DNA of 7,580 nt from Candidatus Pacearchaeota archaeon. GTDB lineage: Archaea; Nanobdellota; Nanobdellia; Pacearchaeales; GW2011-AR1. The position numbers were made by a program, and so were the translations under genes. Below, piece by piece: positions 1 to 5,027 of this stretch. The stretch spans positions 11,040 through 18,619 of the forward strand of contig JACPLS010000028.1 of the NCBI GenBank assembly GCA_016186375.1. Reading direction: 5' to 3'. Positions within the stretch are counted from its first letter, which is position 1. Each line of letters begins with the position of its first letter. The notes below the pieces were generated by a model, which was not told the DNA's origin, searched no databases, and saw only the letters and a list, made by a program, of their open reading frames with translations.

Positions 1-195
1 AGAGATGAAGCTTATAAAATACTTGGCGGTATAATGATTAAAACTGAAAAAAACTCATTAATAAAGGAATTAAGTGATAAAAGAAAGGTGATTGAAATAA
101 GGATTAATGCCTTGGAAAAACAAGAAAAACTAATAGAAAATAAAATAGGAAAAACTAGGGCAGATGTCGTTTCTTCAGTTAATATCAAGAGATAA
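1..195 (+). CDS. pfdB: Prefoldin beta subunit, C-terminal part (5' end outside window)
   Basis: Frame 1 is open from the first base to TAA at 193-195 and gives 64 residues. The stretch beginning YKILGGIMIKTEK, followed by a charged heptad-like helix (ELSDKRKVIEIRINALEKQE), matches the C-terminal half of archaeal prefoldin beta: the short beta-hairpin segment (usually VYK-(L/S)-(V/I)-G-x-(L/V)-(L/M)-V-K) and then the second coiled-coil arm. Prefoldin is a cytoplasmic hexameric chaperone of two alpha and four beta subunits that captures unfolded proteins with its coiled-coil tips and hands them to the thermosome. The N-terminal helix and start lie to the left of the window. About 180 nt separate it from sepF, which has its own promoter, so the two are probably not co-transcribed. 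Identification rests on the motif pattern and is fairly secure. Confidence 0.85.
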   Translation, partial: RDEAYKILGGIMIKTEKNSLIKELSDKRKVIEIRINALEKQEKLIENKIGKTRADVVSSVNIKR

Positions 196-346
196 TCTTT
201 CACTGGACAAGAATCATTTCTTTTGACAGATTAAAATCATAAAAATCTTTATCTTGCAATTGAAAATTACAAGAAAAATATCCAATAAAAAGTATAAAAA
301 TTGAAAAAATACGTTACACAATAGTTAATTAAAAATTACAGTAATA

Positions 347-354
347 TTTATAAA
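347..354 (+). promoter_or_regulatory. TATA box of sepF (leaderless promoter)
   Basis: TTTATAAA at 347-354 is centred about 26 bp before the sepF ATG at 376. In archaea the start site usually lies 24-28 bp past the box centre, so the mRNA would begin at or next to the start codon. No Shine-Dalgarno sequence precedes the ATG, which agrees. The rest of 196-375 is AT-rich and shows no coding or RNA signal to me. Confidence 0.6.
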
Positions 355-375
355 CTAGATTTGTAATGCTTTTAT

Positions 376-753
376 ATGGGATTGAGTTTAAAGAAGCTTT
401 TTGGCAAAGAAGAAGGCGATGAATATGTGGAAATAGACCTAAATTCACAAGAACCGTCTGAAACAAAGATAATAGTGAAACCTTTTGTCCTTAGGCAATT
501 TGATGATATAAATGATATACTTAATGCGATAAGGGAAGGTTATACAATTGCCGTTATTGATATTAAAACTTTGAAGACTAAAGATGTTATTGAACTAAAG
601 AGGGCAATAGCAAAAATAAAGAAGACGGTTGATGCAATAGAAGGTTCTATTGCCGGTTTTGGAGAAAATATCATCATAGCGACACCGAAGTTCGCGCATA
701 TTCATAAAACTCCAGTTCCAAAGAAAGAAAAGCCAGATTTTATTAGCGGATAA
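376..753 (+). CDS. sepF: Archaeal SepF, FtsZ membrane anchor
   Basis: 125 residues, the usual size for archaeal SepF (DUF552 family). Residues 1-11 (MGLSLKKLFGK) form a short amphipathic basic/hydrophobic helix of the kind that anchors SepF to the membrane. A linker of about 20 acidic/polar residues follows. The SepF core spans roughly 31-112: beta strand KIIVKPFVLRQ, helix DINDILNAIREG, strand YTIAVIDI, helix KDVIELKRAIAKIKKTVDAIEG, then the conserved end GSIAGFGENIIIATP. The basic tail (HKTPVPKKEKPD) is probably flexible. SepF dimers bind the C-terminal tail of FtsZ and attach the division ring to the membrane. The ATG at 376 is preferred because the TATA box sits 26 bp upstream and the anchor helix begins there. 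It appears monocistronic; ftsZ is not in the window. Confidence 0.88.
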   Translation: MGLSLKKLFGKEEGDEYVEIDLNSQEPSETKIIVKPFVLRQFDDINDILNAIREGYTIAVIDIKTLKTKDVIELKRAIAKIKKTVDAIEGSIAGFGENIIIATPKFAHIHKTPVPKKEKPDFISG

Positions 754-813
754 CTGATAAACATTCTGCTACGAAAAGGGCAGTATATTACGCCTTGATT
801 TTTATTGACAATA

Positions 814-823
814 GATTTAAATA
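814..823 (+). promoter_or_regulatory. Putative TATA box for the GNAT-deacylase operon leader
   Basis: GATTTAAATA at 814-823 resembles the other TATA boxes here (for example TTTAAATA at 2873 and 5805). A start site about 26 bp past its centre falls near 845, which lies 151 nt before the TTG start of the acetyltransferase. That differs from most neighbouring genes, whose boxes sit directly before the start codon. No better box is visible closer to 959-1007. Confidence 0.4.
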
Positions 824-835
824 GTTCTTTTCTGA

Positions 836-854
836 CTTGAATTCATGCATCAAG
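836..854 (+). repeat. Inverted repeat over the predicted transcription start
   Basis: CTTGA (836-840) and TCAAG (850-854) are perfect inverted arms separated by 9 nt, and the centre (845) coincides with the start site predicted from the TATA box at 814-823. That is where an archaeal repressor operator is expected. Arms of only 5 bp are weak evidence; alternatively this is a small hairpin at the 5' end of the leader. Confidence 0.25.
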
Positions 855-995
855 CATCATGTCGGTGGCGTTAGAATACTAATTCATTTTTCTAGCTTGA
901 GCTTTAGGACATTAATTTCTTCTCAGATAAATTTAGCCGAAAGGCGGGAGAAAATACAATGAATTTGAGAACAAACGAAGAAGGAACTAAATCTA
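845..995 (+). promoter_or_regulatory. Possible structured 5' leader of the GNAT-deacylase operon
   Basis: The non-coding stretch between sepF and the acetyltransferase is 242 nt, and the only TATA-like box would leave about 150 nt as leader. Near its end, GCC (936-938), GAAA (939-942) and GGC (943-945) make a hairpin closed by a GNRA tetraloop, followed by a purine-rich GGGAGAAAA run. Very short reading frames start at ATG 845 (9 codons plus stop) and ATG 859 (7 codons plus stop). I recognise no named riboswitch class, tRNA or C/D-box motif. It may be a cis-regulatory leader, a small RNA gene, or plain spacer. Confidence 0.3.
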
Positions 996-1658
996 TTGGA
1001 GGAAGTATGGAAGAAGTTTTATCTGCTTTTAATTGGCGTTTCAATAAAAAGAATTGAGAAGCCAAAGTCTTACTTTGACAATGAAGGTAAGCAAAAACTT
1101 GAAGAAGTTGTAAAAGTTGTAAGGAGGGCTTTTGGAAGGGAGCAAATGGATTATCAAGACATCTATTTGCATGTTACTTCTCCTGAAATTGTTTTTTTAG
1201 CTGAAGAACAAAATAGAGTTTTAGCAATGGCTAGCTATAATTCTGTAATTTTGTCTGGTATTCCAGCTTTAATTGTGGAAGGAATAGCTATTGAACCAGA
1301 AACACAAGGAAAAGGCATTTTTTCTAAAATGACTGACGTGGTCAGAAATGGAGAATATGCTGTCTGTCTTAGAACGCAAAACCCTAGGATGTATAGAGCA
1401 TTGCAGAAGTATTGCTCTTTAACATATCCAAACAATAAAGAAATGCCTTCTGCGATAAAGGAAATAAGAAGAGAACTAGCAGAATGCATGAAATGTGAGA
1501 TAAATGAAAAAGGAGTTGTCAGAGGATATTATGGTAGCCTCCTTTACGGGGAGGAACCAACACACCCTAAAGTAACTTCTTTTTTTAAAAAAGAACTGGG
1601 CTTAAAACTTGAAAGGGGAGATGCTCTTTTGTGCATTGGGCTAGGTAGAGCAAAATGA
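996..1658 (+). CDS. GNAT-family N-acetyltransferase
   Basis: 220 residues from TTG 996. Acetyl-CoA binding motif A is clear at about residues 93-112 (IVEGIAIEPETQGKGIFSKM, with the Q-G-K-G pyrophosphate loop). Before it come an alpha-1-like helix (about 35-46, LEEVVKVVRRAF) and strands beta-2/3 (about 56-86). After it, RTQNPRMYRALQKY (from about 126) resembles the motif B region. The C-terminal ~70 residues extend past the minimal GNAT fold and I do not recognise them. The start is uncertain: the frame is open from 969 with no in-frame ATG before 1146, and ATG 1146 would remove helix alpha-1, so TTG 996 (AAGGA at 981-985 upstream) is the best choice. The stop overlaps the next start (ATGA at 1655-1658), so the two are translationally coupled. 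The substrate is not evident; the coupled deacylase suggests a small amino compound or amino acid. Confidence 0.72.
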   Translation: MEEVWKKFYLLLIGVSIKRIEKPKSYFDNEGKQKLEEVVKVVRRAFGREQMDYQDIYLHVTSPEIVFLAEEQNRVLAMASYNSVILSGIPALIVEGIAIEPETQGKGIFSKMTDVVRNGEYAVCLRTQNPRMYRALQKYCSLTYPNNKEMPSAIKEIRRELAECMKCEINEKGVVRGYYGSLLYGEEPTHPKVTSFFKKELGLKLERGDALLCIGLGRAK

Positions 1659-2356
1659 AAATAGCAGTTGTTTGTTGTTTGCACGGAACAGAACCCTATG
1701 GACTGGAAGTTGTAAAAAAACTTCCAGTCTCTATCCCTTTCTTTATTGGAAATGAAAAGGCTCTAAAAGAGAACAAAAGATTTATTGATATAGACTTGAA
1801 TAGGTGCTTTCCAGGAAATAGATTTGGAAAACATGAAGATAAACTAGCTTATGGTTTATACAACAAATTAAAAGAGTTTGATTACGTTATAGATTTGCAT
1901 TCATCTTCTAATAATTGTCCTTTATTTGGAATTATTACAGATCCTAACAAAGACAATATAGAATTAGCTAAAAAACTGGGACTGAAGAAATTAGTAATAA
2001 TGAAAGAATCTATCGCTAGTGGTAGGGCTTTAATTGATTTTGTTGATTGTGGGATTAGCCTAGAAGTTGGACCTCATAATAGGGTTCAAAATATAGATGA
2101 AGTGTCAAACTTAATAAATAACTTGATTGAAAATAAAAATTACTCAGAAAACATTGAAATTTATGAAGTATTTAAAATTGTGAAAAAAAAGAAAGACAAT
2201 ATATTAATAAATAATTTTGAAAAAGTACAAAAAGACCAACTTATCGCACAGGATTTTACAGGTAAACATGTGTCGGATGAAGAATTTATTGCAGTTTTAG
2301 TTAATGAAGAGGCATATAACGACATTTTATGTTTAGCTGCTAAAAAAGTGAGTTGA
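1655..2356 (+). CDS. Aspartoacylase / succinylglutamate desuccinylase-family zinc deacylase
   Basis: 233 residues. All hallmark positions of the aspartoacylase/AstE branch of the M14-like zinc hydrolases are present: H10 and E13 in HGTEP and H82 in DLHS as zinc ligands, N49-R50 in DLNRCFPGN for substrate carboxylate binding, and E137 in LEVGPHN as the catalytic glutamate. Family members hydrolyse an N-acyl amino acid (N-acetylaspartate, N-succinylglutamate) to the free amino acid and acid. The protein is shorter than human aspartoacylase (about 310 residues); residues beyond about 150 are lysine/asparagine-rich and probably form a reduced C-terminal beta domain. Its ATG overlaps the acetyltransferase stop by 4 nt, indicating co-translation with the preceding enzyme. 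The family assignment is strong; the acyl group and amino acid cannot be read from sequence. Confidence 0.82.
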   Translation: MKIAVVCCLHGTEPYGLEVVKKLPVSIPFFIGNEKALKENKRFIDIDLNRCFPGNRFGKHEDKLAYGLYNKLKEFDYVIDLHSSSNNCPLFGIITDPNKDNIELAKKLGLKKLVIMKESIASGRALIDFVDCGISLEVGPHNRVQNIDEVSNLINNLIENKNYSENIEIYEVFKIVKKKKDNILINNFEKVQKDQLIAQDFTGKHVSDEEFIAVLVNEEAYNDILCLAAKKVS

Positions 2357-2409
2357 TTTTAATATATTGCTATTTTTAATGTAATATATTATAAATTTAT
2401 TAAATGTTT

Positions 2410-2435
2410 AGATTTAGGAAAAATCTATTCTGTTT
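2410..2435 (+). terminator. Weak hairpin plus T-run after the deacylase gene
   Basis: AGATTT (2410-2415) pairs with AAATCT (2421-2426) around the loop AGGAA, and TTTTT follows at 2433-2437, just inside the 3' end of the convergent gene. The stem is 6 bp and mostly A-T, so stability is low. T-rich ends alone can terminate archaeal transcription, so the T-run may matter more than the stem. Confidence 0.3.
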
Positions 2436-2708
2436 TTAGGGTGTTTTAAAAGGATCAACAACCCTAATATTTTCAAAAAACATATATTCTCTTCTTATTT
2501 TGCATAAAAAGTGTCCAAAGAATCCTTCTGGAAAAAAATTTGGTTCTCTAGTTCTTGTAAGAGAAAGATGTGTTCTATTAATACTCTGAACATATCCTAT
2601 TGTTCTATCTGCAATATACTCTCCTGGTGGATGTTCTATAACAACTCCATCTCCCAATTTAACACTACTAACAATTCCTTCTAATTCTGGTTTTAATCCT
2701 TTATACAT
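2436..2708 (-). CDS. Hypothetical protein, 90 aa, possible small beta-barrel
   Basis: I do not recognise this gene. The product has no signal peptide and no membrane segment. Residues 8-50 alternate in a pattern typical of short beta strands with turns (LEGIVSSVKLGDGVVIEHPP, then IGYVQSINRTHLSLTRT), and the 'x-GYV-x-SI-x-x-x-x-LSL' run resembles Sm-like or SH3-like barrels. The second half is aromatic-rich (NFFPEGFFGHF, YMFFENIRVV). It lies alone and convergent to the acetyltransferase-deacylase operon. A TATA box on the minus strand at 2739-2748 and the absence of a longer overlapping frame support it as a real gene. Coding status is fairly likely; the fold is only a guess from strand pattern. 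Confidence 0.6.
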   Translation of the reverse strand: MYKGLKPELEGIVSSVKLGDGVVIEHPPGEYIADRTIGYVQSINRTHLSLTRTREPNFFPEGFFGHFLCKIRREYMFFENIRVVDPFKTP

Positions 2709-2738
2709 TTTGATCTTCTAAAAATTGAAATTATGATT

Positions 2739-2748
2739 ATTTATAAAC
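2739..2748 (-). promoter_or_regulatory. TATA box for the 90-aa gene
   Basis: Read on the minus strand this is GTTTATAAAT. Its centre is about 35 bp upstream of the ATG at 2708, so the predicted start site near 2717 would leave a leader of about 9 nt. Confidence 0.45.
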
Positions 2749-2872
2749 CTTTCGATTGTTTACTACTATATAGTTATATTGTTTATAATATAAAATTCAG
2801 ATTTTTTAGAATCTCTCAAAATTTTGCTTAACATTTACCTACTATCTTTTATAATTTTTAACGAATAATATA

Positions 2873-2880
2873 TTTAAATA
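2873..2880 (+). promoter_or_regulatory. TATA box for the 104-aa gene (leaderless)
   Basis: TTTAAATA at 2873-2880 is centred about 26 bp before the ATG at 2902, and no Shine-Dalgarno sequence lies between them. Upstream, 2709-2870 is very AT-rich and holds nothing else I can support. Confidence 0.55.
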
Positions 2881-2901
2881 CCTCTATTTTCTCGAAATTC
2901 G

Positions 2902-3216
2902 ATGTTAGGAATGCCAGAATTTGAAGTGGATGGAAGGAGATGGTATTGTACTTATCTAGAATCAGATACTCGTATGCCTTCTCTTGATAGAATTAAACTT
3001 GTAACCATTGCTACATTAATGTATATTTGTGGTATAGATGAAAAAAAAATAGAAACCGAGAATTATGAAGGAACATTAAGAAAAACTAAGGACTGCGATA
3101 TTGTGGGGAGTATTATTGGCCCAGAATTTAAAGCAGAATTGCAAACATACAGAGGGAATACGAGATTAAGGTTTATTGTGAGCGAAGTCACACCTGGAAT
3201 TAATAGAGATAATTAA
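2902..3216 (+). CDS. Hypothetical protein, 104 aa
   Basis: I do not recognise this gene. The product is soluble-looking and mixed alpha/beta: an N-terminal hairpin-like part (FEVDGRRWYCTYLES), a helix with hydrophobic face (LDRIKLVTIATLMYICGI, about 28-45), a charged middle with a CD pair (KTKDCDIVGSIIG), and two apparent C-terminal strands (EFKAELQTYRG, TRLRFIVSEVT). The helix is too short and too polar at its ends for a confident membrane span. Three cysteines (C16, C43, C69) are spread out and do not form a zinc-binding pair. It has its own leaderless promoter and is convergent with the glycosyltransferase gene, so no operon partner hints at its role. Codon use looks like that of its neighbours. 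Confidence 0.6.
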   Translation: MLGMPEFEVDGRRWYCTYLESDTRMPSLDRIKLVTIATLMYICGIDEKKIETENYEGTLRKTKDCDIVGSIIGPEFKAELQTYRGNTRLRFIVSEVTPGINRDN

Positions 3217-3230
3217 CTACAAGGCATATA

Positions 3231-3245
3231 TAAAAAAGAAAAAGC
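3231..3245 (-). terminator. T-rich terminator of the glycosyltransferase gene
   Basis: On the minus strand this reads GCTTTTTCTTTTTTA, starting about 30 nt past the glycosyltransferase stop. Two consecutive oligo-T tracts without a hairpin are the typical archaeal termination signal. On the plus strand it is purine-rich and would not end the 104-aa gene. Confidence 0.5.
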
Positions 3246-3274
3246 TATATATAGAAATATTTGATGTTTTGAAA

Positions 3275-4270
3275 TTAATTTTTCATAGCCTTTTCAACGG
3301 CATTAAGAACTTCATCGGCACTGATACTGTTTACAAGATCTTCATTGAATTGGTCGCTTTTTTCTGGAAAGAACTCTGGTAATTTAGAAGAGACTATCTT
3401 AGACAAAAAACCATAACCTTCGACTTCATCAGGGCTTGTTACAAAAAATAGCCCAATAGCTTTTTTTCCAAGACCTAGTGCAACGTGTAAAGCGAAACTG
3501 TCAGAACAGACAATAACTTTACATAATGAAACAAGGGATGCAAACTCTCTTTTAGAATTGTGAGGGTCATTTCTATATATTCTAATTAATTTTTTCTCAA
3601 GCTCATGAGAAAAAAAATCTAATTTACCTATTTCATTTGGGCCCCCAAAGAGAATAATTTCATAACCTTTTTCTTTTGCTTTGATTATAAATTCCCTCTG
3701 TTTAATCTCAGACCAGACTTTTGATGGCCATCTTGAAGAAGCACCCATATGAATTCCTATTAGCTTTTCTGAATGCAAATAATTCATATTAGTAAATTCT
3801 TTTGCAAAATCCAAATCTTGTTTTGAGAGATATATTGGGCAATATTCTCTCTGGTATCTAAGTTCAGCAGCCATGAACATCATTTCCTGATAAGTCTTTT
3901 TATTAGTTTTTTTAACATCATCATCAAAAACCGTACTAAGATAATATTCTGCTCCTATATTGAATGGGGCAGGATATCCTTCTTTTAAAAAAAAGCCAAA
4001 TTTTTTCTCTGCCTCAATTTTACTAGCTAATTCACAAGCATCTTTTTCTAAGTCAAAATTATAAAGTTCTAAAAATTTTTCATCTGGTATGAAAGGTAAA
4101 GTAAATATCTGGTCTATATAGGTATTTCCCTGCATTAAATCTGAAATATCTCCTTTTGTTACCCAAACAATTCTTGAATCTTGATTTTTCTCTTTCAATG
4201 CCCTAGCAATAGGCATTGTGCGAAGAACATCTCCGTCCGCTCCTAATTTAATGATACAGATTTTTTTCAT
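3275..4270 (-). CDS. Glycosyltransferase family 9 (heptosyltransferase-like)
   Basis: 331 residues, the usual length for GT9 enzymes (WaaC/WaaF type, GT-B fold). The N-terminal domain opens with KLGADGDVLRTMPIARAL (8-25), matching the family's R/K-LGxxGDxxxTxP signature. The C-terminal Rossmann half has IHMGASSRWPSKVW (173-186; family pattern hPGAxxxxKxWP), ILFGGPNE (206-213), and the donor-binding segment VCSDSFALHVALGLGKKAIGLF (about 254-275; usually GxDxGxxHxAAAxGxPxxxLFG). Aspartate replaces the usual glycine/leucine at residue 12, and serine-phenylalanine replaces TG/SG in the donor motif. Family members transfer a heptose or related sugar from a nucleotide donor to a cell-surface glycan. 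In an archaeon without lipopolysaccharide the acceptor is probably a surface polysaccharide, glycolipid or glycoprotein. The enzyme is cytoplasmic or membrane-peripheral; no membrane span is seen. It has its own leaderless promoter. Confidence 0.85.
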   Translation of the reverse strand: MKKICIIKLGADGDVLRTMPIARALKEKNQDSRIVWVTKGDISDLMQGNTYIDQIFTLPFIPDEKFLELYNFDLEKDACELASKIEAEKKFGFFLKEGYPAPFNIGAEYYLSTVFDDDVKKTNKKTYQEMMFMAAELRYQREYCPIYLSKQDLDFAKEFTNMNYLHSEKLIGIHMGASSRWPSKVWSEIKQREFIIKAKEKGYEIILFGGPNEIGKLDFFSHELEKKLIRIYRNDPHNSKREFASLVSLCKVIVCSDSFALHVALGLGKKAIGLFFVTSPDEVEGYGFLSKIVSSKLPEFFPEKSDQFNEDLVNSISADEVLNAVEKAMKN

Positions 4271-4291
4271 AATTTTCTATAATGATCTCTA

Positions 4292-4301
4292 TTTTTAAGT
4301 A
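4292..4301 (-). promoter_or_regulatory. TATA box of the GT9 gene (leaderless)
   Basis: Read on the minus strand this is TACTTAAAAA, centred about 27 bp upstream of the ATG at 4270. A Shine-Dalgarno sequence is absent, which fits leaderless initiation. Confidence 0.45.
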
Positions 4302-4346
4302 TATCTAATACCTATAATTTAATTAGAAAATTAAAGAATAAGAGTT

Positions 4347-4371
4347 GAGGGTTTTGAAAAACCCTCTTTTT
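4347..4371 (+). terminator. Hairpin with T-tract, intrinsic-terminator-like, without a clear upstream gene
   Basis: GAGGGTTT (4347-4354) and AAACCCTC (4359-4366) form a perfect 8-bp stem with a 4-nt loop (TGAA), followed by TTTTT (4367-4371). On the plus strand it has the full form of an intrinsic terminator, but no plus-strand gene precedes it: the GT9 gene starts on the other strand at 4270. On the minus strand it lies 16 nt past the stop of the possible 39-aa gene and is followed by a T-rich but interrupted stretch. It may end the 39-aa gene's transcript, or an unseen plus-strand RNA. Confidence 0.5.
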
Positions 4372-4381
4372 AATTTAATTT

Positions 4382-4501
4382 TCATAAAGTAAAAATGCAT
4401 CTTCTAACAAGAATATCTACGATAAAAATAATATAATAAATAATTATGATTAAAGCTGTAATAATTTGGCTATTTTCAGAATTGGGGTAATTTAAAGTCA
4501 T
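4382..4501 (-). CDS. Possible 39-aa single-span membrane protein
   Basis: On the minus strand, ATG at 4501-4499 opens 39 codons ending with TGA at 4384-4382. The product has a polar N-terminus (MTLNYPNSENSQ), an almost purely hydrophobic core at residues 13-32 (ITALIIIIYYIIFIVDILV), then RR at 33-34 and a short tail, which is the layout of a single transmembrane helix with its positive end in the cytoplasm. A minus-strand TATA-like box (4536-4545) lies upstream and a hairpin downstream (4347-4366). AT-rich DNA easily encodes Ile/Tyr/Phe runs by chance, and the codons are themselves AT-rich, so a random frame is possible. Its neighbour on the same strand is the glycosyltransferase, but the hairpin and a separate promoter stand between them. 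Confidence 0.38.
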   Translation of the reverse strand: MTLNYPNSENSQIITALIIIIYYIIFIVDILVRRCIFTL

Positions 4502-4518
4502 CAATTATTAACAAAAAA

Positions 4519-4528
4519 GCTTATAATA
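4519..4528 (+). promoter_or_regulatory. TATA box of the deoxyribosyltransferase-like gene
   Basis: GCTTATAATA is centred about 25 bp before the ATG at 4549, placing the transcription start at the start codon. No Shine-Dalgarno sequence intervenes. Confidence 0.5.
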
Positions 4529-4535
4529 ACCAGAT

Positions 4536-4545
4536 TTTATAAAAA
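4536..4545 (-). promoter_or_regulatory. Possible divergent TATA box for the 39-aa gene
   Basis: Read on the minus strand this is TTTTATAAAA, which would place a start site near 4514 and leave a leader of about 12 nt before the ATG at 4501. Such AT runs are common here, so it is only supporting evidence. Confidence 0.3.
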
Positions 4546-4548
4546 AAG

Positions 4549-4983
4549 ATGAGAGTATATATTGCCGGTAAACTGGGAACAGAAAATGAGATAGAGACTC
4601 TTGAAATGATTAATAAACTGTGTAAAGATCTTGGAATAGAAACATTTCTACCCCATAGAGATGTAGGTATCGCAAAAGGTATAAATGATGTTGAAATGAT
4701 TTTTAAAGGAGATATTATAGAGGGATTCAAAAACTGTAATATGGTAATAGCTTCTCTTGATGGAATACATATTGGCTCTGGAACTGCCTGGGAATTGGGT
4801 TATGCTTATGCTAAAGGAATTCCTATAATTGGACTTAAAACGGATGAGTCAATTGAAGATGCTCTAGATTATTTAAGTCCGATTATTGTTGCTTCGACGA
4901 AGATTGTTAAATCTTATGATGAATTAAAGGAAGAATTAAGAGAATTAATTTCTCTATGTAAAAGAAACATCAGCGACAATTGA
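4549..4983 (+). CDS. Nucleoside 2-deoxyribosyltransferase-like protein
   Basis: 144 residues, the normal size for the nucleoside 2-deoxyribosyltransferase/Rcl family (flavodoxin-like fold). Family motifs appear in order: YIAG (4-7), PHRD (35-38), a helix with D55, NMVIASLDG (64-72, with the Asp before Gly), SGTAWELGYAYAKG (77-90, where E82 aligns with the catalytic glutamate that forms the covalent deoxyribosyl intermediate) and IIGLKTD (93-99). Classical members exchange the base of 2'-deoxynucleosides; Rcl-type members hydrolyse 2'-deoxynucleoside 5'-monophosphates. Sequence alone does not separate these roles, so it may act in nucleoside salvage or in removing nucleotides. The C-terminal ~25 residues (from SYDELKEELREL) form a charged helix that ends the domain. 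It has its own leaderless promoter and is followed after 40 nt by a toxin-antitoxin pair with a separate promoter. Confidence 0.82.
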   Translation: MRVYIAGKLGTENEIETLEMINKLCKDLGIETFLPHRDVGIAKGINDVEMIFKGDIIEGFKNCNMVIASLDGIHIGSGTAWELGYAYAKGIPIIGLKTDESIEDALDYLSPIIVASTKIVKSYDELKEELRELISLCKRNISDN

Positions 4984-4993
4984 ACAAAGAAAT

Positions 4994-5001
4994 GTTTAAA
5001 A
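4994..5001 (+). promoter_or_regulatory. TATA box of the nuclease-DUF2283 pair
   Basis: GTTTAAAA at 4994-5001 is centred about 27 bp before the ATG at 5024. It lies just past the deoxyribosyltransferase stop, so the pair can be transcribed independently and without a leader. Confidence 0.5.
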
Positions 5002-5027
5002 CAATGATTACATTGCTTCTACAATGA
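5001..5027 (+). repeat. Putative operator: paired ACAATGA repeats and CAATG/CATTG inverted repeat
   Basis: ACAATGA occurs at 5001-5007 and again at 5021-5027, exactly 20 bp (two helical turns) apart. Within this, CAATG (5002-5006) and CATTG (5011-5015) form an inverted repeat with a 4-nt spacer. The array sits between the TATA box and the start codon and overlaps the latter, where a bound repressor would block initiation. Elements are short, so chance cannot be excluded. Confidence 0.35.

Noticed and set aside
12..203. Minus-strand frame of 63 codons opposite the prefoldin beta gene
   Set aside because: It lies antisense to a recognisable prefoldin C-terminus and its Leu/Ile/Phe-rich product reflects the complement of Lys/Glu-rich codons.
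1235..1489. Minus-strand frame of 84 codons inside the acetyltransferase gene
   Set aside because: The opposite strand encodes the GNAT acetyl-CoA motif; no promoter or family pattern supports the antisense frame.
2359..2394. AATATATT repeats after the deacylase gene as a hairpin
   Set aside because: AATATATT is self-complementary and pure A/T, so it is expected by chance in this composition.
4521..4730. Minus-strand frame of 69 codons overlapping the deoxyribosyltransferase-like gene
   Set aside because: It overlaps well-supported motifs on the plus strand, and its sequence has no recognisable pattern.
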